This document shows positions 1 through 11,105 of a DNA stretch of 64,000 nucleotides, piece by piece. The translations under genes and the position numbers were made by a program. Numbering within the stretch: position 1 is the stretch's first letter; each line of letters starts with the position of its first letter. The notes beneath the pieces are model-generated. The model was not told where the DNA came from. It did no database searches and saw nothing but the letters and a program-made list of their open reading frames with translations. The stretch spans positions 6,189,001 through 6,253,000 of the forward strand of contig NC_037651.1 of assembly GCF_003254395.2 (NCBI RefSeq). The letters run 5' to 3'. The stretch is from Apis mellifera. Its lineage: Eukaryota; Arthropoda; Insecta; Hymenoptera; Apidae.

Positions 1-949
1 TACAACGAGTATACAGCGTCATCCGATACTGACAGGTATAATAAAATAATGCAGGATGCATTTCCGGTAATTGGCAAAAGACATTAAATTTTCGCGATGG
101 CTAGATTTTCTGCCATCGACAAGTTTCATCGTGTCTTCTTTTTTTTTTTTTTTTTTTTAATTTAATCTCTTATCTTGTTTTGTTTTATTTTATTTATTTA
201 TTTATTCATTCGTTCGTTCGTTCGTTCGTTCATTCATTCATTCATTGTTTGGTTTTGACAAATTCAATTTGTCTCGACAGTCGTGTACGTACCCCTTTTA
301 TCGGGACACAATTATATTAATAGCGTTTCTTTTTTTTTTTTTTTCATCAATATTTACGATAAATTCATCAGATGTTTGCACGAGTACTCGATGCCACTCG
401 GGTTGAATAAATATATACGAAATAACGAACGTATAGATACATTGTTTCGTAAGATGATCAAATTTATATCCACTTTACAAGAATCGCGTATTTTAAGAGG
501 GTTAACATCCCTTTTCGCAATCGTTTGTAATCAAATAAGAAGGCAATTACTTAATGCAACCGAGTTATAACCGTGCCAAGATAAATGTCATCGTTGGAAT
601 TACAAATACGAGGAGTCGAATAATACTGGCTTAATTTTACATTCGAAACCGCGGAAATATTGATTTTACCACGATGGTTAAACACGATTAAAATCTTGAA
701 TCGAATACACGAAGCTCGATGAATTTCTAAAAAAAAAAAAAAAAATTAATCGAATGAGAGACAGGAAGAGATTGAAATAACATTCACTGCATATATATAT
801 ACACATTTCAATTTTCGATACGATTTCTAAGCAAGCCAAATTCCATTCTTCGCTATAATTGCAAAAATCCTTCCTTCCTCTCTATCCTCCAAAATATCCA
901 AATATCGAATCCTTCGACTTACTATCTCCCATTTCCAAGCCGACTCGAC
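1..949. other. gene-free AT-rich stretch
   Basis: I see no gene here. The stretch holds long T runs (around 138-158 and 330-344) and a compound tetranucleotide microsatellite near 185-246. The 95-residue open frame at 283-570 has no recognisable domain and opens with a run of phenylalanines encoded by a T tract, so I do not call it. The right end (about 940-950) passes into the minisatellite without a clear boundary. Confidence 0.7.
185..246. repeat. compound microsatellite (TTTA)n(TTCG)n(TTCA)n
   Basis: Three tetranucleotide runs follow each other directly: TTTA, then TTCG about five times, then TTCA about four times. Each differs from the next by one base, which suggests one original run that changed by point mutation and then re-expanded. 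It is likely to be length-polymorphic. Confidence 0.9.
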
Positions 950-1645
950 AAAGCACACGAGAAAATTTCCAAAATTATATCTTAATTTTCCTAAAAAAAA
1001 CAAAACTTTGCACTTACAATTTGCTCCAATTCTAAAAACTCTCGAGCAAATTTCCAAAATTATATCTTAATTTTCCTAAAAAAGAAAACTTTGCACTCAC
1101 AATTTGCTCCAATTGTAAAAACTCTCGAGCAAATTTCCAAAATTATATCTAAATTTTCCTAAAAAAAAGAAAACTTTGCACTTACAATTTGCTCCAATTC
1201 CAAAAACTCTCGAGCAAATTTCCAAAATTATATCTTAATTTTCCTAAAAAAGAAAACTTTGCACTTACAATTTGCTCCAATTCCAAAAACTCTCGAGCAA
1301 ATTTCCAAAATTATATCTTAATTTTCCTAAAAAAGAAAACTTTGCACTTACAATTTGCTCCAATTGTAAAAACTCTCGAGCAAATTTCCAAAATTATATC
1401 TTAATTTTCCTAAAAAAAACAAAACTTTGCACTTACAATTTGCTCCAATTCCAAAAACTCTCGAGCAAATTTCCAAAATTATATCTAAATTTTCCTAAAA
1501 AAAAGAAAACTTTGCACTTACAATTTGCTCCAATTCCAAAAACTCTCGAGCAAATTTCCAAAATTATATCTTAATTTTCCTAAAAAAAACAAAGAAAACT
1601 TTGCACTCACAATTTGCTCCAATTGCAAAAACTCTGGAGCAAACT
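950..1645. repeat. 83-89 bp minisatellite, about 8 copies
   Basis: A tandem array in which each unit carries CTCTCGAGCAAATTTCC, an AATTATATCT(T/A)AATTTTCC segment, an A-rich spacer and TTTGCAC(T)TACAATTTGCTCC. The CTCGAG word recurs near 1043, 1126, 1211, 1294, 1377, 1462 and 1547, and as CTGGAG at 1636, giving spacings of 83, 83-85 and finally 89. Most length variation sits in the A run. The leftmost unit, near 950-1040, is diverged. Units are close in sequence, so the array is young or homogenised. Repeated open frames on both strands (for example 1189-1404 and 1272-1574) come from the repeat and are not evidence of a protein. On the minus strand each unit shows a GTAAGT word, a donor-like sequence with no acceptor partner that I can see. 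Confidence 0.95.
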
Positions 1646-2150
1646 CCATCGTCCAGAGAATCTCGAAAACGCCCAGAAGCGGCTTCGACGCCGCAATCTC
1701 CACCCCAGCCTAGAACAAGAGGGATCGGTCCATCCCTCGAAGCGTTCGCGTGAAAATCGTCCGCTTTGTTCGGCAAAACTCGGCCGAAACCCGGCACGTC
1801 AGTTGCGGGTTCCGGCGCGTGTCTCCACGATTTATCCCGCGCGCGTGGCCTCCAACTTTCGAGGGGTGAGAGGGAGGGGTAGTTCCGTTTTGCCGTCCCT
1901 CCAACGTTTTCAACGGGGGTCCAACAGGGTCGATGTTTCGAAACTGGCGACCGATCGCCGCTGGTCGCCTCGGGGATATGCATCAGTTACGAGTTTCCGC
2001 GTGCGTTGTGTTCCCGCGAAGAGCGCATAGGAAAAGGGAAAATTTCGCGGGGAAACAAAGGGGGAGGAGGGGGGAGTTGGTTGCAGAGGCAGTGCGCCTC
2101 GACGCTCTTCTCTTGATCTCGTGCTTGGATTATTTGGTTCACGAATGGGC
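1646..2150. other. GC- and CpG-rich block next to the minisatellite
   Basis: Composition changes abruptly at the end of the minisatellite. CpG words such as TTCGACGCCGC, CCCGCGCGCG and GTTCCGGCGCG are dense, then the DNA returns to AT-rich near 2165. Open frames of about 139 residues on the minus strand (1564-1983) and 138 on the plus strand (1614-2030) overlap here, as expected where AT-rich stop codons are scarce. Neither has a recognisable domain. The block could be a promoter or enhancer, but nothing I can read (no TATA box with a clear start, no exon) settles this. Confidence 0.45.
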
Positions 2151-2361
2151 AAATGTTTCTTCTTTTAACTAATCCTAATATCTTCTTTTTATATTTTATT
2201 CAATTATATAATTTAGCGTTCCTCTTTTCAGGAAATATATTCGATCCATCAATCGGTATTTGTCTTTTAATAAATTGATCGATTTGTATTTCTTCCAATT
2301 ATTGTTTTTGATTAATTCAATCTCGAATAATTATTAAATTTAAAATTATCCCAAAATCTGA

Positions 2362-2682
2362 ATATCAATCTAATATCTAATTGTCTTTATTAGATTAATA
2401 TTTTATATTATAATTGTAAATATTTTTAGAGTTAAGATAGATATTGAAAATATATTATTTTACAGTTTTAATTTGTCATGCTTTGTCTGAACAAAGTTCC
2501 AGTTAGTCCCGATTAAGGATTGATAGACCGTTAATAAAAAACGTGTAAGAATCTACGAATCACTTTACCCCAAATTAAAACTGTAAAATAATATATTTTC
2601 AACATCTGTCTTAACTCTAAAAATATTTACAATTATAATATAAAATATTAATTTAATAAAGACAATGATATTAGATTGATAT
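2362..2682. mobile_element. foldback MITE-like element with ~112-bp inverted arms
   Basis: The left arm (2362-2475) and right arm (2571-2682) are reverse complements, differing by my reading in one 2-base gap and about three substitutions over roughly 112 bp. They enclose a 95-bp unique core (2476-2570) that is less AT-rich. The ends read ATATCAATCTAATAT inward. There is no reading frame for a transposase, so if mobile it would be non-autonomous. The arm ends are themselves palindromic (ATAT), so a TA, AT or ATAT target duplication would be hidden inside them; no longer flanking duplication is visible. The arms are too similar for an old insertion. An alternative is a local inverted duplication that never moved. 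A transcript across it would form a long near-perfect hairpin. Confidence 0.75.
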
Positions 2683-5400
2683 GCTGGAATATACTGGTAA
2701 AAAATGGTGGTTCTCTTAGCTCCAACAACTTGTCTGAAAAAAGAAATATTCTTAAATAGAACATTTTACTTTGTAACGTTCTTTTTTAGAATGAAAAATA
2801 AAAAAGTTACTATACTTGCTCTTCCAAAAAACTTCAGATCGTGTGATGCATGTTCGATAAATGAACTAAATAATTATTGTAATATTTCATTCACAATATC
2901 GATGGAAACGAGATAAAAATCATTACTCATTGCAAACGAATTATACGGTAAAAAAGCGCCTTTCTCTCCTCGTGGAATTGAACAACTTCCGTCCAAGAAA
3001 AATATGGGAGAGGAGGGGAAGCGGAAAGTGGAGTCGAACAGTCTGCAAATGTGCAAACGACGATTGATCAGTTCGATCGGAATGCGTGTACGATAATCGG
3101 CGCGGTCGGTAATTGAATGCGCGGTGTAAATCGATCGATGAATGAAATATGATCCCTCCCCTCCCCGATTGAAATATGGGAGAAGGATAAGGTCGATCGA
3201 TTCGCCAATGTTTACCGATTTCCTGCCCGATTGTCTCCTCTCGAGGGATGATTCTTCGATACGGTGATGATGACAATTCGATTAAATTTTTTAAAATAAT
3301 ATCGTCGAATCAAAAAGCGAAATTTTGCAGTGATATCCTCTATCTGAAAAGGATAATATTATATATTTAATATTATAATATAATTAATATTATATAATTA
3401 ATATTATATAATTTATAATTAATATTATAACATAATATTTTTCGCGTATATCAGAATTTTAATAAAGTAATTGGAAGTTGAGGAATTAATTTTTGTAAAT
3501 TTTCTGAAGTTATACGAAGATTAAGCTGAGAATTGCACGAGAGAAAATAAAATTTCGTCGAAGGATAAATTTTGATTCGATATTGCGAATTTCATTCATT
3601 CACCGTATTCGAATATCTAGAACGTATTAATCACTAAAGTGTTCTATGCACAGATGTTAATAACTTGTATTCTCTTGCACTTTAGCTTCATTAAAGCGAA
3701 TACCTTGTTCACAACAAAAGTCCTAAGTCCTCGGGGAATTATGTTTGAGGTAATTAATCGTCAGTTAGGGTTAAATGTTTCAAAGGCGGAGTAATAAATT
3801 AATTGCCGAGCGCGCACTTGATCGTTTATGTATATATATATGTAATTCACTTGGGATAAAATAATATTCCATTCGTGATCTGAAACTGTATTAATTTTTA
3901 TATAATTATAAATATTAATATATTTTAATTTTATTTATACTTACTACTTTATATCACCACGTATAAGAAAGAAGAAAACGTTTTGATGAGAGAATAAAAC
4001 GCGAAAAGAAAACTGTATCAAAAGTGTATTAATTGTAGTTCTATATATATATCGAGAATGATGGAACGCAAAAAAATAATCCCCGCAACAAGTATCAAAC
4101 TAATTCAACAAATGAAATAAGACATTTTCTTCTCCAAGATTTTATTCAAACACGGCAAAGCTCAAACGGCGGCCGTATATATTAGGGATATTACTTCTGC
4201 AAATTTAATGCGGCATAATTGTAAGTGACTTTATAGAGTTCTGTAAGGAATTAGTTGGAATGAAGTTCGGTTCAAGTTAATTGCAAGAACCGAACAACTT
4301 CTCTAAAGTTTTCTTAAATTATATTCTCTCCTCGCCTCACCGAGATCATCGATATATATATATACATAAATTATTCGTTAATCAACTTATTATTTTAATT
4401 ATCGAATAAACAAATAACGAAAAGAAATTCCATTGGCGATTCAATTTCGCCTAACACGAATACGAAAGATACTCGGCGTGCAGGAAACCGTCAGAGTTTC
4501 ACCGAAACAAAAAATAAAAAGAAGAAGAAGAAGAAGAAGAAAAAAAAGACGAAGGCCGAAGTTCAGTAACTTTGAAACTGTATAACATCGTTTTCTAGTT
4601 TACGACGTTACGGTTACGAGGCAACGTGTAACATCGTGTAAATTTCCAAGCGTAGGTCGGGCAAAATCACGCGAACGCTTTGAGCAACGATGCTGATTTA
4701 TATAATGGCAGTTTCGAACGGAATAAAAGGGGAGGGGAAACGTGTCTCGAGGTTCCATTAAATTCCAATTCATTTCGCGCAACTGCTCTCTCTACTTGAA
4801 ATTTCTAATCTCTAAAAAAAAAAAAAAAAAACACCGTGAAGCGATATTTCACGACTTGTAAATTTCGCGACGAAAAAAAAAAGAATAAGGGAAAAAGTAA
4901 ATGAATTACACACCTCAGGGGGAAGTTTTATAACCTCATAAACACGATTTAATAAATTTCGCCGATTCTCCGGTGTGTCTGTACATACACACACACACAC
5001 ATATACGAGGCGAATAAACGAAACACTTCGTAAACGCAGGTGCAAATTCGTTATATTCACATGCAGATTATCTCGCATCGTGGTTCGGGGCATCCGCGAA
5101 ATTATGATATAAATGGAAATAACTCTGATTAATAGTTGGGCAGGGGTCGGTGGTGGTAAAACGGTTAACGTGACCTAGAAGATATTATTAATGGTTACTT
5201 TACAATAGATCCCGAATTGAATGAGAAGGAGGGGAGGGACGAGGGAGGGGGGGAGCTAAAATGATGAGCTGATTTCGTTCGCCGTCACGAGTTGTATAAA
5301 TTATTCAACGCTATCCCGATATAAAATAGCGCATTGTGATCACCGCGCCATCACCCCTCGTCAAACTCTTCCCTCGCCTCCTCATAATTTTATAACTTCC
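2683..5400. other. gene-free stretch with simple repeats
   Basis: I see no gene. Contents include a self-complementary AT run near 3360-3430 built from AATATTATA words, a GAA run near 4519-4542, a short CA run near 4987-5000 and a G-rich tract at 5231-5253. The open frame at 2941-3276 on the minus strand has no recognisable domain, and the one at 4812-5093 (minus) ends in a poly-A-derived phenylalanine run. Confidence 0.65.
5231..5253 (+). other. G-quadruplex motif
   Basis: Four G runs (5231-5234, 5236-5238, 5243-5245, 5247-5253) are separated by loops of 1, 4 and 1 bases. This fits the standard G3+N1-7 pattern on the plus strand. Confidence 0.6.
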
Positions 5401-8128
5401 GTTCCGTTGGATACATTCCGCGCACTCACACACCGACGAAACGAAACGCTATTCCATTCGTTTACCACGCTGTTTTATCTTTTTCTTCTTCTTCTTCTTC
5501 TTTTTCTTCGATCGAATTTTCACGATTGTAAAACGATCGAAATCGAGACAACTCGAGGAAATGGATGAGATGAAATTAGGAAAATAAAATATTGGAACGG
5601 ATTCAATTAACGATATCCTAATAAGAATTCTGTTCTCTGATGCGAGAGAAGGAGAGGGAGAAGGGGATGCAATGTTAAGATTTCTATGCAAATTAACCTT
5701 TGCTTTTGCTTGCTCGTTTGAAAGGGGGATGGATTTTTGCTAGTCTCTTTTCGGAGAGAGGAAGAGAAATGGGATTTATTGGAATTCTTTTTTTCTTTCT
5801 GGTTGCTCTCTAACTTTTTTGAGGGGAGTTTTTAATTTGATTCTTATTATTGAAATTTTATAGGTGAAATTGTTATATGGAGATTCGTGAAACTACAATT
5901 ACTATTGTACAATCTATTGTACTTTAAAAAAATGGGAATTAATCGTTAAAATTTCTCTGAAAAATAAAAGGAAATATATACTTTTTATCGAGCAATAAAT
6001 AATTCTCAAGAGACATCAAATTAATTTTCACTCGTCACTAAAATCTGTGCCAACAATTCGACGAAAGAATAATCCCTATTTTATTTCCTCCTCCTCCTCC
6101 TTTCTCAAAAAAAAGAAAATTCTAAAGTATCCAAGTCGACGAAGAGAAGAGATTTCAAAATCGCGCCCCGAGCATTAATTAACGCGCTACAAGCGAGAGA
6201 CCTTTCCCTCCCTCTTCCCTCTTTTTTCAACAACCAACCAATAAACTCGAATAAACCCCTTTCGATACATAATTAAAGACACCGCTCGGTTTCTTTAAAT
6301 TCGAAGAAGAAGAAGAGGGTTTCCCTCGAAAACGAAAACGAGACGAACAATACCGTTTCGCGCATCTTTCACCGTGCTAGGGTAAAGCGCGGCGGAAAAT
6401 CCCAAGGGACTAATATAATTTGCCTCTCGTACAAGACGACCCCTAATCCGCACTCCCGAACAACAACACACTGCACACTGCGTGTATAGACGCATCGCAT
6501 GGAGGAAAATACACGCGCGAAACGCTCGTATACACGTTCTCACTCGAGGCACGATTTCTTTTTTTCCCCTCTCTTTCTCTCTCCCCCTCTTCGTCACCTT
6601 TCGGTGAAACGCACGGAACGAAGGTTTGTTCCGGGCAGAAGAAATTAGATTATGCCTCTCCGGGTGGAGTAAGACGACGGAATAATCCGATAGACAGCGT
6701 TAATTTTTGCCAAGGGAGGGAAGACTTGGAGGAACTAACCTTCCCAATTGGCCGTGGTAATAAGTCCGTAGAGAGTTTGAAATTTATAGATGCACTGTGG
6801 CTGGATGGGAATTTTTTTTTCTGGAAGAAAGAAGAGAGAAATAAAGTCTCGTTTGATTGTGATTGATCGATCGAACGTAATTATATTTTATAAGACAATT
6901 ATATATATATGTATTGTTAATATTCGGGAATGTTTTAAATTGGAGAATTTTTTGGAGGATGATGGAGGATGATTCTTTTATAAAGTAAAAATGATTTGAT
7001 TAAGAATGCACGTTTAATAAAGGAAATAGGAAGGAAGTGTTATTTAGATGCGAATCGTGCCGATGCCTTTGTTCGACTGAGCTCGGTGTGTCGCTGGCGG
7101 TTCGAAAAGGAAAACAAATACGGAATCGAAACACCGATCACGCGATGTTTAGCTCGAATATAAATACACGAGATTACGAGTCTCGCCTTTGTTACGCGTG
7201 TAAATTCAAAACAGATTAGAAAGTGGATTAAAATTAACCTTTAACGCTTATTGTATATATTCGAAAGGAAAGATGAAAAAGTATTTCGCATTGTTGCGAT
7301 TACATACGTATATGGAAAACGTATAAAATATTACCTCGAACAATTGGTAATTCGTTTTATTTAACGAACACTTTCCACACGCACGGTTGTGTTTTAAAAT
7401 AATCTACGATTATTTCGCGAGAATATTATTTCAAAAATATCCTCGGTTATAGAAACAACAGCGGTGCAATTTCCTTTCCAAACGAAACGAAATATTTCTC
7501 ACGTTTGATCGTTATTTCGTCCATTTATATTCCATAATTAACAATTTTTTTGGAATTAACAATTTTTCCATGTGTTATTTCAAATAGCCATTGTTCCTTC
7601 CCTTTTTTTTTTTATTCTCCAATTGATTCCACAACGTAATTCGACTCGATGAAAAGGGGGGGAATGGTGTCATCCCGATAAAACCGCGTTTCAACCGGTT
7701 GCTTTCGGTTCGAAAACAAAGGAAATATATTCTCCCGCCGTTGAGAATTGGCTTCGTACAAGGTGTCCCCTAATTCGCGCGAAGAAAATTCCTTGTGAAA
7801 ATTCCGTGGGAACAACGCTGGCTTTTCAAAATTTCATTCGCAACGCCTCTGCGGAGGACGACACGCGCTATAAAATATTCGAAAACTTGGTATATTCCAG
7901 CGTATCGACTCGAGGAATTCGATGGAATCTTTCTAATCCGAAATCGATTTTTATCGTTTAATCCTTTTCTTTTTCGAACGTTTCTCACATTATTAGATAC
8001 TGTATATATAACTGTATTATTAATAACTGTATATTTTATATTATGTACTGTAACTGTATATTATTATTATTAATAACTGTATTATTGTTAATTGAATCAA
8101 CGAATTGTTGAAAATTTATTAAGATACA
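5401..8128. other. gene-free stretch
   Basis: I see no gene. There are TTC and GAA runs near 5479-5510 and 6305-6320. A moderately GC-rich, CpG-containing patch lies at about 6350-6640, and the minus-strand open frame at 6295-6597 falls in it. That frame starts with basic low-complexity sequence and has no recognisable domain. The rest is AT-rich unique sequence. Confidence 0.65.
7998..8086. repeat. short degenerate repeat of ACTGTA words
   Basis: The word ACTGTA occurs six times in about 85 bp, mostly within TAACTGTAT contexts separated by ATTATTA runs. It looks like a decayed tandem repeat. ACTG-type words can resemble Myb sites, but the surrounding slippage-prone AT repeat is the simpler explanation. 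Confidence 0.55.
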
Positions 8129-8460
8129 TTTCTTTACATCAATTTTATTATTCGTGTAAATTGGCCAATATAATAATTCTTTCAAATTCTCGAAAGGAAA
8201 GGTTAATTAATTCGATGGAAACGAAAAATTTTAGTATTACTATCTCAAAAATGATGTAATGAAATTCAAAGTACAACTATATCGAATAATTTCTTTCTTT
8301 ATATCAATTTTATTATTCGTGTAAATCGACCAATATAATATTCCTTCAAATTCTTTAAAGGAAAGGTTAATTAATTCGATGGAAACGAAAAATTTTAGTA
8401 TTACTATCTCAAAAATGAAATGATGTAATGAAATTTAAAGTACAACTATATCGAATAATA
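8129..8460. repeat. two-copy tandem duplication, period ~165 bp
   Basis: Copy 1 (about 8129-8291) and copy 2 (about 8294-8460) share long identical blocks, including GGAAAGGTTAATTAATTCGA, the following GATGGAAACGAAAAATTTTA and AAAGTACAACTATATCGAAT. They differ by scattered substitutions and small indels, such as an extra AATGA-type insertion in copy 2. There is no reading frame of note and no inverted terminal structure, so this is a segmental tandem duplication and not a transposon. Confidence 0.92.
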
Positions 8461-10762
8461 CTGGAGAAACGACGATCATATATCTGAAATGCAATAATTT
8501 CAAAACGAACTTAACATTCGGGACGAGGAAATTACGGCGTGGATTTATTCCTCGTCGAAAATAAAAAAATAAATAGATATAGATAAAAAGAAGAAGAAGA
8601 AAAAAAAAGGGCACCGAAATTGCAGGACGTATGACAAATCGAGTTCTTTATTGTTCCAAGTGCGGAAAGTCCAATTCGCGGGCGGATGAACCTCGGAACG
8701 AGAGAGCTGGGGTGTGGGTATAAATTCGCGTAATTTTCTACGATGGGATTCCACGTGTCGACGCGGAAGCTACGCTTCCACCTCTCATTTACTCCACCTA
8801 TATCTGGCCTGAAAAGCCCGCGCGTACACGTGTATGGAGAATAGCGCGAGCAACGGCGAAGATGAATGGAATGAAATACGGGAAACCGTGGCAAGAAGAG
8901 GACGAAGAAGGATCTAGCAAGGGGCCGAGATCCTAAAGATAAATTGAAGGAACGAAATAGGAAACACCGGTGAGAGATATCGCGGTTATGGCTTGGAATA
9001 ATTACGGAGAGATTTCGTGCTGAATTATGGAAACCCCTTGGTGAGATTTTCTTTTTTTTTTTTTTGAATTTTACACGCAGATTTCTTCTCCGAGAATTTT
9101 ATTTTCTCCGATTCGACAATCTCGATTAAATTTCTCTCTTTCTCTCTCGTCCCAAAATTATTCGGGAATATATTATTAATTTGCGTGCCCTTGATTAATT
9201 CAACGACGTGCACGCGAATATTTTGTGAAAATCATTTGTAAGAATTACGAATAAAACAATCGAATTCGAATAATAATAATTACGCTTATTCGGGAATGTT
9301 ATTTTCGAAATATATAATCCTTCTTTCTTGATATAAAATAGAAATGAAAAAAGAAACGAAGAGGTACAAATTAATCTCGATTTTCAAGTAGATATATCTC
9401 ATTCGTTCCAGGAGGGAAAAAAAATAATGAAAATATAATTCTCATTATTATTCGGCTTCCTTTCCGAATTGGAATCGAAAGAAAGAAAAATAAGAACAAG
9501 GAAGGAGATAATAAAAAGAAAAAGACGGAAAGAGAGAGCGATTCGCTCGTGTAATTTTTCCGCATTTCTCGGGAAAAAAAGTGGTGTAAACCGCGTGGGA
9601 TCGGCCGTGCTAATATTCCTTCGATTCAACCTTGCTCGGCATTATGTTATATTCTTGAGGAGGGAGAGAGGGAAGGAAGGGCGAGGAAAAATATCAGGCG
9701 TTACGAACGGTAAAGAAAACAGAGAAACGCGAGGGAACAACAGATAAAGGGATTTATAACAGGCTAGAACGGAGAATTAGTAGTATAAAGCTCCATAAGT
9801 CAGACGTTCCCTGCCTGTTTCATCCTTGTGAAATCCTTTCGCGCCTGTTTTACTTGGGAGTTACCATCATCGTTGTATAAGTTACTCCAAGTAAGATGCG
9901 AAATATAATACGCGGGGAAGATGGAAACTAGCGAAAGATCAATCTTTGGATATATTTTAACGAAAGAAAGAAAAAAGAGAAAAATGTTTCTTCTCGATCT
10001 GTTGAACCTTTAAAAACTTTTATATTATTACTCGCCAAGTTTTCATCGGTCCGAACGTTATTGTGTAAACGATATTTTAATTTTTCACTTAAATTGTCGA
10101 GAATCCAAGAAGGAAAAAGATTATCGTAAAAGATCCCAATTTTACTTCTTAAATTTTCGTATCAATTTTTTTGAAAAGATAATTTCCAAATTAATCAAGG
10201 AAGAAAAGGAATATTACTGTTCAAAATTATCATAAGAAATCTTTAAAATTTCTAAAAAATGTCCAACAAGACAAATTATCGATCGAAAAGAATCCAAAAA
10301 TTTTACACCGACCATTCTATTATTTCTGATTACCGCTATTCCTAATATTCCTCGCTCTAACGAGAATCAAAATAATTTCGAGCCCCGTACCAATCTCAAT
10401 TCCTCTCTCTCCTCCCCTTCACTCTCTCTCTGGTAGAATCAATCCGCGTCAAAATCGGGGATATTTCAACGAGGCAATACACGCGGCGCCAAGAACGCGG
10501 AGAGGAAGGTTGTGGAAACCGGGTCAAGCAACGAGAGACGAGGAGAAACGCCCTCGAAAATCCGGCGAGCAAAAAGGGAAAACGGGAGGAGGAGGAGGAG
10601 GAGGAGGAGGAGGAGACCGGCCAATAAAGCTCGGTGAAAAAGGAAACGGCGCGCCAATAAATTTTTCCTTTTCCTCTCCCCCGTTGCGAGGAGAGAGTAT
10701 CGACGACGACGTTTGTCGCGGCAACAGACATTCCTTTCATGGCGTGTAAACGCGTGGACAAG
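8461..10762. other. gene-free stretch with purine/pyrimidine runs
   Basis: I see no gene. The minus-strand frame at 8532-8894 (120 residues) ends in phenylalanine and serine runs that come from the AAGAAGAAG tract, and it has no recognisable domain. Small potential hairpin arms, ACTTGG and CCAAGT with short inner matches, occur at about 9859-9896. A GC-richer patch lies at 10440-10760. Confidence 0.6.
10585..10615 (+). repeat. (GGA)n trinucleotide repeat, about 10 copies
   Basis: An uninterrupted run of about ten GGA triplets lies within a purine-rich segment (about 10520-10620). Runs of GGA can form G-quadruplex or triplex DNA. Opposite-strand frames at 10396-10761 and 10466-10657 read through it as poly-serine or poly-leucine, and 10510-10749 as poly-glycine; these are artefacts of the repeat. 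Confidence 0.9.
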
Positions 10763-11105
10763 GAAAATTGTTGATCGAATTCGAATATAATTGCAAAAAA
10801 GAAACGATGTTATCGAATTAAAAACTTGGATCAGATTACGTTGAGATCCGTCATAAAGTTACATTTTGCTAAATTAAAAAGAATTAGTACGAATTGGTTA
10901 GATTAGGTTAGGTTATTTTAAAAATTTATTAGAAAATTGTTGATCGAATTCGAATATAATTGCAAAAAAGGAACGATATTATCGATCCAAATTAAAAACT
11001 TGGATCAGATTATGTTGAGATCCGTTCATAAAGTTACATTTTGCTAAATTAAAAAGAATTAGTACAAATTGGTTAAGTTAAGTTAGGTTAGGTTAGGTTA
11101 TTTTA
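10763..11105. repeat. two-copy tandem duplication, period ~169 bp, with TTAGG runs
   Basis: Copy 1 starts near 10763 and copy 2 near 10932. Both begin GAAAATTGTTGATCGAATTC, continue through GTTGAGATCCGT and CATAAAGTTACATTTTGCTA, and end in TTAGG words: two near 10903-10915 in copy 1 and three at 11083-11100 in copy 2. The TTAGG count differs between copies, so those words changed after or during duplication. TTAGG is the ancestral telomere repeat of insects. Runs this short inside chromosomes are common in Hymenoptera and do not imply a chromosome end. Confidence 0.92.

Noticed and set aside
950..1645. CRISPR-like array of repeats
   Set aside because: Units are contiguous with no unique spacers, the variation is in an A run, and the genome is an insect's. 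It is a minisatellite.
1564..2030. Overlapping 138-139 residue frames on opposite strands
   Set aside because: They coincide with a GC-rich block where stop codons are rare, and one runs into the minisatellite. No domain or splice signals.
9859..9896. Hairpin ACTTGG...CCAAGT as a microRNA precursor
   Set aside because: The stem is about 10 bp with a bulge and mismatch, too short for a precursor.
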